DNA of 19,476 nt, taken from SHZI01 sp040080965 (GTDB lineage Bacteria > Pseudomonadota > Gammaproteobacteria > Steroidobacterales > GCA-2729495). A model generated the notes under the pieces. The model had not been told where the DNA came from. It made no database searches and saw only the letters and a program-made list of their open reading frames with translations. Positions 13,740 to 19,476 of the stretch are shown here, one piece after another (the first letter of the stretch is position 1; each line of letters opens with the position of its first letter). Position numbers and translations under genes: made by a program. The DNA lies in assembly GCA_040080965.1 (NCBI GenBank), contig JBEBHH010000053.1, positions 1 to 19,476 of the forward strand, read 5' to 3'.

Positions 13740-16358
13740 CTAGCGGCGTTCTCCCCGGTCGCCGCCGTGGCTGCGCATCCGCGACTGGTTCGACGCGGGC
13801 ACCGAGGGGCCATCGCGGGGGCCCGACCGGTTGCCCCAGCCGCCGCTCGGCGGCGGCCGTGCGCCCGGATCGGGGCGGTCCTCCCGGCCAGCTGCGCGGG
13901 ACGGTGGCGAGGGCGCCTGGCGCCGGAGGTCCACGGACGGCGACGGGCGATAGCCGGGCGATCCCGAGCGGCGGGGCTCGGGGCGCTGCACCTCCGCGGT
14001 GGGCGGCGAACCCGGCGCCGGCCGCTGCACGTCACGGGTGGGCGGCCGCGGGTCCTGACGGTTGCCTGGCCGGTTGTCAGCCCGGCCATCGGGCCGGCCG
14101 GTTTCGCGACTGTCGGGCCGCGTGCCGGTCCGCCCCACGGGCGATGTGCCGCGCGGGCGCTGCAGTTCGGGCGCGGCCCGCCACTGGCGATTCTCGCGGG
14201 CCTGCCAGCCATCCTTCGTGAGCCGGTAGGGCATGCCCTCCCGGTCCACGTAGACGTTGTTCGGCAGGCCGGCGTTCGGCCGGGGCACCGGCTGGGTGGT
14301 GCGCCGGTTGCCGGAACGGGGTTCCGGCCGCGGGGCACCTGCACTACCACTATCCGGGCGGGGGGTTACCGGGCGAGATCCTGGACGAGCATCCCCACGC
14401 CGGTCCGGACGCCCGTCGCGCCGCGAGTCTGGCCGCGAGTCTGGCCGCGCGTAAAGATTGTTCACCGGGCGGGGGCGCGCCGACGGCCGCCCGCCGATGC
14501 CGGGCAGCGCACCGATCTGTGTGCGCCCGGGCTGACGAAAGCCGCGGCGAGGCCCCCGGTCCGACACGTGGGGCGGCGGCGGACGATAGCCGCCCGGGCC
14601 AAACCAGCCGCCGGTGTGCTGGCCCGCCCAGAAGCCGGTGTTGTAGCCGTTCCAGTACCCGTTCCGGTAACCGCAGTTGTAGCCACAGCCGTAACCGTAG
14701 CCATGTCCCCAGCCGCCCCAGCCGCTGCCCCAGCCGTAGGAGAAGCTCATCCAGCCGGCGCTCCAGCTCATGCCGTAGCCCCAGCCGTACCAGGGGTTGT
14801 AGTGCATGTGGAAGCCCCAGGTGCTCGGGCGCGGATAGTAGTAGGCGGGCCCGAACCAGGGCCGGTAGTAATAGCCGGTGCCGTAGACGATCGCGCCGCG
14901 ATAGGGAAACGCCCAGGTGTAGCCCGGCAGGTAGCCCACGTAGACGACCTCCGGCGTGTAGTCATAGATGTACACGTACTTCACGTTGTAGGCGGGGCTG
15001 CTCGGCGGGATCCTCTCGACTTCCTCCGGCCGCGAATCGGCCACGGCCCAGGGCCCGTAGGCCGAATCCGCCACGTACCAGACGCCCTGGTCCACGGCGT
15101 AGTAGCGGTCCTCGACCCGCAGTACCTGGGCCGTGGTGTTGCGCGCGTAGAGCAGCGACGTCCCGGGGATCCGCTCGAACTGCGGACTGCCGTCGTAGGT
15201 GACTTCCAGTTCGGCCTCGCCGCGCCGGACCGCGGAGGTCTGCGGGATCATGGCATCCATGACCGCGTCCTTGGCCTCGTCGGTGCCCGGTACGTGGGCC
15301 AGCACCTCCGCCTTTTCGGACTTCTCCGGTACGTCCGCAAAGGCCGCCGGCACGCGCGCGGGATCTACGTAGGCCCAGGGCCCGGTGAGTGCACTGGACC
15401 GGTACCACCGGCCGGAGAGCACCACGTAATAGCGCTTCGTGGGCACTTCCAGGAACAGGTCGCTGCCGGTGTTGGTGACGTAGAGCATGTCGTCGCCCAC
15501 CAGCGGCCGGTACTGGGGCGGGCCGTCGGTGGAGATGAGCTCGGACGGCGTCGTGCTCACGATGATCTCGGCCTGGCGGAGCTGCTCCAGGGGCACGCCC
15601 TCCCCAGGATCGAGGGGCGCCTCCCCCGGCGTCGCCGTGAAGAGCCGGGCGATGCCCTCCGGCGCCGAATCACGGGGCGACCAGGGACCGCGGGTGAGAT
15701 CGCGCGTGGTGAACCAGATCTCCGAGCCGAAGAGCCAGTACTGGCGCGTGGCCGGGTCGAAGACGACGGGAAACGGCGTGTTGATCACGCGCTGGTAGTT
15801 CGTGTCCTTGATGGCCTGCAGCTTCGGCTCGCCATCGAGCGTGACGAGGATCGCCGGCCGGTCGCGATAGATGATCCTTGGCGGGTCGTTGCGGAAGCCG
15901 GGATCCGCCGTGCCGCCCTCGGCCTCGAGCCCGGCGCGGAGTTCGGTGAGCGACAGGTTGAGATCCCAGGTGGGAGCCGCCCTTTCGATCAGCGCGGTCA
16001 GGTCCTTTACTTCCTGCTCGGTGGCATCGGGAAAGCGGGCACGCTCGATCTCGAAGGTTCCGAAGCGCGCGGTGTCCCGGTCCCGGTCCACGTCCAGGGT
16101 GGCGGCCACCCAGAGCGCGCCGAACTCGGGGGCCAGGTCGGGCCGCTGGATCGCGACGGCGATCCGGGCCCGGGTCTCGATGCCTTCGAGGGAGTCGAAC
16201 TGGGGCTGGTAGAGGACGATCGTGGCGGCGCCGGACCGCACTTCCCGGGGCCAGTCCGCCTCGGCGGCGGCGAGCGATCCTGACCACAGGCTGGCCGCCA
16301 GCGCAGCAAGTGCGGTGGAGCGCAGGACGGCGAAGGCGAATGCTCGGCGGGCGGCCAT
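13740..16358 (-). CDS. Large secreted protein with Tyr/Gly/Trp-rich centre and Arg/Pro/Asp-rich tail, function unknown
   Basis: This 872-residue protein has a signal peptide at about 1-32 (AFAFAVLRSTALAALAASLW). The folded part, about 35-455, contains QYWLFGSEIWFTTRDLTRGP, ELISTDGPPQYRPLVGDDML, RYYVVLSGRWYRSSALTGPW and PQTSAVRR. A Tyr/Gly/Trp-rich stretch spans about 458-593 (YYYRPWFGPAYYYPRP, YGWGYGMSWSAGW). The tail, 593-872, is low-complexity with many RPD, SRP and GRP units. Similar proteins are sometimes labelled carbohydrate-binding family V/XII; I cannot confirm binding. It may be an exported surface or wall-associated protein. GAGAGGTG precedes ATG 16358, and ychF starts 45 bases downstream of its stop. 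The antisense frame is also long because of composition. Confidence 0.8.
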   Translation of the reverse strand: MAARRAFAFAVLRSTALAALAASLWSGSLAAAEADWPREVRSGAATIVLYQPQFDSLEGIETRARIAVAIQRPDLAPEFGALWVAATLDVDRDRDTARFGTFEIERARFPDATEQEVKDLTALIERAAPTWDLNLSLTELRAGLEAEGGTADPGFRNDPPRIIYRDRPAILVTLDGEPKLQAIKDTNYQRVINTPFPVVFDPATRQYWLFGSEIWFTTRDLTRGPWSPRDSAPEGIARLFTATPGEAPLDPGEGVPLEQLRQAEIIVSTTPSELISTDGPPQYRPLVGDDMLYVTNTGSDLFLEVPTKRYYVVLSGRWYRSSALTGPWAYVDPARVPAAFADVPEKSEKAEVLAHVPGTDEAKDAVMDAMIPQTSAVRRGEAELEVTYDGSPQFERIPGTSLLYARNTTAQVLRVEDRYYAVDQGVWYVADSAYGPWAVADSRPEEVERIPPSSPAYNVKYVYIYDYTPEVVYVGYLPGYTWAFPYRGAIVYGTGYYYRPWFGPAYYYPRPSTWGFHMHYNPWYGWGYGMSWSAGWMSFSYGWGSGWGGWGHGYGYGCGYNCGYRNGYWNGYNTGFWAGQHTGGWFGPGGYRPPPPHVSDRGPRRGFRQPGRTQIGALPGIGGRPSARPRPVNNLYARPDSRPDSRRDGRPDRRGDARPGSRPVTPRPDSGSAGAPRPEPRSGNRRTTQPVPRPNAGLPNNVYVDREGMPYRLTKDGWQARENRQWRAAPELQRPRGTSPVGRTGTRPDSRETGRPDGRADNRPGNRQDPRPPTRDVQRPAPGSPPTAEVQRPEPRRSGSPGYRPSPSVDLRRQAPSPPSRAAGREDRPDPGARPPPSGGWGNRSGPRDGPSVPASNQSRMRSHGGDRGERR

Positions 16359-16487
16359 GGGGCACCTCTCTTGCCGACAATGTAGACCCCGAAACCTGAA
16401 CGAATGCTGCAAATTCCGGCGGTCCGGCTTTGCTAGGATTGCCGGCGTATTCCATAACCCGTGACCGGATCCCCGAGGACCCTTCCC

Positions 16488-17510
16488 ATGCTCGAGACGT
16501 CCATCGCCGGCAGCCTGCCGCGCCCCGACTGGCTGGCCGAACCGGAAACCCTCAAGGGGGCCTGGAAGCTGTCCGGCCAGGCGCTGGAGGACGGCAAGCG
16601 CAAGGCGGCCGCCGACTGGCTGCGCCACCAGGAAGACGCGGGCATCCGCATCGTCACCAACGGGGAAGTGTTCCGCACGCATTTCGTCCACGGCTTCCTG
16701 GAGGGGCTCACCGGGATCGACTGGCAGAAGATGACGCGGATGGGCATCCGCAACAACCGCTACGAGCTCGACGTGCCGACGGTGACCGGCCCGCTGTCGC
16801 GGCCCGGGCCCGTGCACCTGGACGAGGTGCGCTTCAGCCGGGGTCAGACCAGGGCGAAATTCAAGTTCACCCTGCCCGGCCCGATGACCATCTGCGACAC
16901 GATCGCCGACGGCTACTACGGCAGCCGGCCGAAGATGGCGCTGGCCTTCGCCGACATCCTCAATGCCGAGGCGAAGGAGCTGGAAGCGGCCGGCGTGGAC
17001 GTCATCCAGTTCGACGAGCCCGCGTTCAACGTCTTCATGAGCGAAGTGAAGGACTGGGGAATCGAGGCGCTGCACCGGGCCATCGACGGCCTCAGGTGCA
17101 CGACGGCCGTGCACATCTGCTACGGCTACGGCATCCAGGCCAACCTGGACTGGAAGAAGTCGCTGGGCAGCGAGTGGCGCCAGTACGAGGAAATATTCCC
17201 CGCGCTCAACGCCAGCCGCATCGACCAGATCTCGCTGGAATGCGCCGGCTCCAACGTGCCGCTGTCGCTCCTCCGGCTGCTGCCGGACAAGCAGCTGATG
17301 GTGGGCGCGATCCAGGTGACCGGCGACCGGGTGGAATCACCCGCCGAGGTCGCGGCCACGCTGCGCGCGGCCTCGGAGCACGTGGAACTGGAGCGAATCC
17401 TGCCCTGCACGAACTGCGGCATGGCGCCCATCGCCTACGACGCCGCGCTCGGCAAGCTCAAGGCGCTCGGCGCCGGCACCAAACTCCTGCGCCAGGGGCG
17501 CAAGAGCTGA
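16488..17510 (+). CDS. Core-MetE-like cobalamin-independent methionine synthase family protein
   Basis: This 340-residue TIM barrel corresponds to the C-terminal half of MetE only: GSLPRP at 8-13, TLPGPMTICDTIADGYY, and QFDEPAF (175-180). Metal ligands are H209-x-C211 (VHICYG), E251 (SLECAG) and C310 (PCTNCGM), so the zinc site is complete. The N-terminal folate-binding half of full MetE is absent. Such stand-alone enzymes use other methyl donors (methylcobalamin or corrinoid protein in archaeal MetE; unknown here) to methylate homocysteine or a related thiol. ATG 16488 has GAGGA about 8 bases upstream; an in-frame GTG at 16461 has none. It is divergent from the 872-residue gene and 4 bases before the next gene. 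Confidence 0.82.
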   Translation: MLETSIAGSLPRPDWLAEPETLKGAWKLSGQALEDGKRKAAADWLRHQEDAGIRIVTNGEVFRTHFVHGFLEGLTGIDWQKMTRMGIRNNRYELDVPTVTGPLSRPGPVHLDEVRFSRGQTRAKFKFTLPGPMTICDTIADGYYGSRPKMALAFADILNAEAKELEAAGVDVIQFDEPAFNVFMSEVKDWGIEALHRAIDGLRCTTAVHICYGYGIQANLDWKKSLGSEWRQYEEIFPALNASRIDQISLECAGSNVPLSLLRLLPDKQLMVGAIQVTGDRVESPAEVAATLRAASEHVELERILPCTNCGMAPIAYDAALGKLKALGAGTKLLRQGRKS

Positions 17511-17514
17511 GCCC

Positions 17515-17928
17515 ATGAGGCGCATCGCCACCATGGCGCTGGCTCTCGCGTCAGTCGCGATCCTCGTCGCGGCGACGCCGGCCCCCGCGCAGCCGGTCGA
17601 CGAGAGTCCCCGTTACTGGTTCCTCGACCGCCTCTCCGCGAGCGACCTCGTGCCGGCCGACTGGGATCTCCTGCGCCAGAACATCCACCTGGCCCTGTAC
17701 GAACTGGGCGACGGGGAATCCGTGGGCTGGACGGAACCGGAGTCGGGGCACTCGGGCAGCGTGCGCGTGATCAGCACGGTGACGGCGGGCGACGGCACCT
17801 GCCGGAAGCTCCGGGTGAGCGTGGACGTGGACACCGGCAGCGACGATGGCATCTTCGAGCTCTGCCGCACGGGCGCCACCGGCTTCTGGCGGCTCACCAC
17901 CAGCACGCTGGCGTTGCACCACGACTAG
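17515..17928 (+). CDS. Small secreted protein with RT0821/17-kDa-antigen-like domain
   Basis: This 137-residue protein has a signal peptide at about 1-25 (MALALASVAILVAATPAPAQ). The mature part has WTEPESGHSGSVRVI, then GTCRKLRVSVDVD and IFELCRTGATGFWRL; two Cys in CR contexts around a Gly-rich turn and a final Trp match the surface-antigen domain (17 kDa_Anti_2-like) found in envelope proteins. The function is unknown. It begins 4 bases after the MetE-like stop, so probably one transcript. Its stop shares the palindrome CTAG with the pth stop on the other strand. Confidence 0.65.
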   Translation: MRRIATMALALASVAILVAATPAPAQPVDESPRYWFLDRLSASDLVPADWDLLRQNIHLALYELGDGESVGWTEPESGHSGSVRVISTVTAGDGTCRKLRVSVDVDTGSDDGIFELCRTGATGFWRLTTSTLALHHD

Positions 17929-18548
17929 CCCGCGGGACCGAACTCCCCGGTGGCGTCCGTCCGCGGCGTCGCTGAATGCAGCTGCTGCATGGCCTTCTCG
18001 AGACTGCTGGCCGCGAGAACTTCGATAGCGCTGATCGCCGCCTCCATCGCATCCAGGACCTGGGCGCGCTCGGCCTTGCCCGGCGCGTGCAGCACGTAGT
18101 CCGTCACCAGGTCCTTGTGGCCGGGATGCCCGATCCCGAGGCGCAGGCGCAGGAAGTCCGGGCCGCAGGTGGCGACGATGTCGCGCAGTCCGTTGTGCCC
18201 GCCGTGTCCCCCGCCCTTCTTGAGACGCGCCGTGCCGGGCGGCAGGTCGAGCTCGTCGTGGACCACCAGCAGCTGTTCCACCGCCAGGCCGTAGTAGTCG
18301 AGCACCTTCCGCACGGACTGGCCGCTGCGGTTCATGAAGGTGCTGGGCTTGATCAGGCGGACGTTCCGGCCCCGCAGGTTGCCCCGGCATTCCTCCCCCT
18401 GCAGCCGGGACTCGGCCGAGAAGCGGCCGCCGATGTGGGATGCAAGCTGGTCCACCAGCCAGAAGCCCACGTTGTGGCGGTCGCCGGCGTGCTTCGGCCC
18501 GGGGTTGCCGAGGCCGACGATGACGAGGGTGTCCGCACTGCTGTTCAC
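17925..18548 (-). CDS. pth: Peptidyl-tRNA hydrolase
   Basis: This 207-residue protein has all the family motifs: VGLGNPGPKHAGDRHNVGFW with N15 and catalytic H25, KPSTFMNRSG (M72, N73), VVHDELDLPPG (D98), and GGGHGGHNGLRDI (H118, N119). It releases tRNA from peptidyl-tRNA dropped by stalled ribosomes and is essential in bacteria. The start is GTG 18546-18548, since no ATG lies near; the ribosome site is weak. It lies downstream of rplY on the same strand with a strong terminator hairpin between them, so it may have its own promoter or depend on read-through. The last residues are Ala/Gly-rich and non-essential. Confidence 0.96.
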   Translation of the reverse strand: MNSSADTLVIVGLGNPGPKHAGDRHNVGFWLVDQLASHIGGRFSAESRLQGEECRGNLRGRNVRLIKPSTFMNRSGQSVRKVLDYYGLAVEQLLVVHDELDLPPGTARLKKGGGHGGHNGLRDIVATCGPDFLRLRLGIGHPGHKDLVTDYVLHAPGKAERAQVLDAMEAAISAIEVLAASSLEKAMQQLHSATPRTDATGEFGPAG

Positions 18549-18576
18549 CGGCGCGAAGATAGCACTGGTCCAAAGA

Positions 18577-18604
18577 AAAAGGCCGCGCAGTGCGCGGCCT
18601 TTTC
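18577..18604. terminator. Strong bidirectional terminator between rplY and pth
   Basis: AAAAGGCCGCGCA and TGCGCGGCCTTTT form a stem of about 12 bp with a tiny loop, with A tract on one side and T tract on the other, so it can work on both strands. Confidence 0.85.
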
Positions 18605-18611
18605 CCGTCGG

Positions 18612-18633
18612 TCGCGGCTAAAGCCGCTCCTAC
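18612..18633 (-). repeat. REP element (GTAGGAGCGGC type)
   Basis: On the minus strand it reads GTAGGAGCGGCTTTAGCCGC followed by GA, with an inner palindrome GCGGCT-TT-AGCCGC. This is the extragenic repeat widespread in Xanthomonadales and Pseudomonas. It includes the rplY stop codon (18630-18632). Confidence 0.8.
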
Positions 18634-19376
18634 TTCTTGTCGCCCTTGGCGGCGGGCTTGGCAGCCGGCTTGGCCTTGTCGCCAGCAGCCTTGTCCCCGG
18701 CCTTCTCGGCAGGAGCGGCAGCCTTGTCGCCGGCAGCAGCCGGAGCCGCAGCGCCTTCGGCAGCAGCTGCTGCTTCGGCTGTCGGCTCCTCGACGGCGCG
18801 GAGCACGTGCACGTGGACCACGGGCAGGTCGCTGTCGGTGTTGGCCTCGAAGCCCGGCACCTCGACGCCTTCCGGCAGCTTCAGGTCCCGGATGTGCAGC
18901 ATGTCGTTCAGCTGCATCGGGGCGATGTCGATCTCGATGTACTCCGGCAGGTCCTTCGGCAAGCAGGAGATTTCCAGCTCGGTCAGGAGGTGCGAGACGG
19001 AGGCGCCGCCAAGCTTCACGCCGGGAGACAGTTCTTCGTTGATGAAGTGCAACGGGATCGTCATGCGCAGCTTCTCGGTGGCCACGACGCGCTGCAGGTC
19101 GAGATGCAGGATGGCGCGCTTGGCCGGGTGCGGCTGGTAGTCGCGGACGATGGCCTGCATGGCCTTGCCGTCGAGGGTGACGGTGAGGATGCTGGAGAGG
19201 AAGGCCTCTTCCGCCATGTTCCGGTGCAGGGCGTTGGCGTCGAAGGCGACGCCGGTGGGCGCCTGACCGCCGCCGTACATAATGCCGGGGATCTTGCCTT
19301 CACGACGCAGGCGGCGGCTCGCACCTTTCCCTGCATCGCGCCGGGTTTCCGCGGCGATACTAAATTGATGTGCCAT
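18630..19376 (-). CDS. rplY: 50S ribosomal protein L25/general stress protein CTC
   Basis: This 248-residue protein has an L25 domain at about 1-95 (FSIAAETRRDAGKGASRRLR, GKIPGIMYGG) that binds 5S rRNA, then a TL5/CTC domain at about 100-185 (IPLHFINEE, SCLPKDLPEYIEIDI). A tail from about 195 is almost only Ala, Lys, Glu, Pro and Asp (EKAGDKAAGDKAKPAAKPAA). The two-domain form is the CTC type, longer than the 94-residue L25 of E. coli; the charged tail is common in GC-rich proteobacteria. AAGGAG lies 7 bases before ATG 19376; the longer frame to 19454 is not needed. It normally sits between prs and pth. Confidence 0.96.
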   Translation of the reverse strand: MAHQFSIAAETRRDAGKGASRRLRREGKIPGIMYGGGQAPTGVAFDANALHRNMAEEAFLSSILTVTLDGKAMQAIVRDYQPHPAKRAILHLDLQRVVATEKLRMTIPLHFINEELSPGVKLGGASVSHLLTELEISCLPKDLPEYIEIDIAPMQLNDMLHIRDLKLPEGVEVPGFEANTDSDLPVVHVHVLRAVEEPTAEAAAAAEGAAAPAAAGDKAAAPAEKAGDKAAGDKAKPAAKPAAKGDKK

Positions 19377-19407
19377 TGAAATACTCCTTGAGGGTAGTGA
19401 TCCGGAC

Positions 19408-19440
19408 CCCCTGCGACCAGGGGCCCGTCCCGAACGGGCC
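19408..19440 (-). other. Two abutting hairpins in the rplY leader
   Basis: CCCCTG-CGAC-CAGGGG (19408-19423) and GGCCCGT-CCCGA-ACGGGCC (19422-19440) overlap by two bases, so they compete. No T tract follows. They may be the end of the upstream gene (usually prs) or a leader control element for rplY. Confidence 0.45.
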
Positions 19441-19467
19441 GGCAAGGATAGCACGGGCTGGATTCCC

Positions 19468-19476
19468 GTAGGAGCG
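19468..19476 (+). repeat. Start of a second REP element cut by the window edge
   Basis: The last nine bases GTAGGAGCG equal the start of the REP at 18612-18633 but on the opposite strand. The rest is outside the window, so this is provisional. Confidence 0.45.

Noticed and set aside
12501..16283. A 1260-codon open frame on the plus strand
   Set aside because: It is antisense to ychF and the 872-residue secreted protein, rich in Arg/Ala/Gly/His/Val with no domain; the GC-rich composition of the true genes keeps it open.
16359..17114. Upstream extension of the 872-residue protein by about 250 codons
   Set aside because: It runs antisense through the MetE-like gene; a signal peptide and ribosome site mark ATG 16358 as the start.

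Overview
The window looks like chromosomal DNA of a GC-rich gammaproteobacterium. The evidence is the rplY-pth-ychF neighbourhood typical of that class, a REP element of the GTAGGAGCGGC type common in Xanthomonadales and Pseudomonas, a RegB/RegA (RoxS/RoxR-like) redox two-component pair, and exosortase-type (PEP-CTERM/VPLPA) secreted proteins. I cannot assign a genus.

Region 1 (1-3394, minus strand): two tandem paralogous secreted proteins form an operon with an ATGA overlap. The second is cut by the window edge and carries a (Met-Gly-Gly)n repeat. They are followed by regA and regB, also joined by ATGA. Between the pairs lies a perfect GCGCGAC-N5-GTCGCGC palindrome that resembles a RegA/PrrA operator, so the redox system may control the secreted proteins.

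Region 2 (3504-8041): a metal (probably zinc) acquisition cluster. It contains a small membrane protein, a ZnuD-like TonB receptor, a ZrgA/DUF2796 periplasmic protein, a scar where an ABC ATPase and permease were deleted, a DUF3299 lipoprotein-like secreted protein, and a convergent ZIP transporter. The ABC pump is gone, so the ZIP protein could be the inner-membrane step. The usual His-rich loops are absent from the receptor and from ZrgA.

Region 3 (8092-11833): a mobile-element end. It contains a class II Fic protein with an AT-rich repeat-bearing promoter, an iteron/DnaA-box block that looks like an orphan plasmid origin, a gene-poor stretch, an AlpA-like excisionase, and a tyrosine integrase that stops 6 bases from the 3' end of a tRNA-Met(CAT) gene. 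A degenerate copy of the 3' part of that tRNA (36 of 47 positions) lies in the same orientation at 3356-3402. The whole 3356-11757 segment may therefore be an old tRNA-borne island carrying the metal cluster.

Region 4 (11834-19476): housekeeping genes. In order they are an SDR-like protein, ychF, an 872-residue secreted protein with a Tyr/Gly/Trp-rich centre and Arg/Pro/Asp-rich tail, a divergent core-MetE-like enzyme with a small secreted protein, pth, and rplY (L25/CTC). Three genes are inserted between pth and ychF, which are usually neighbours.
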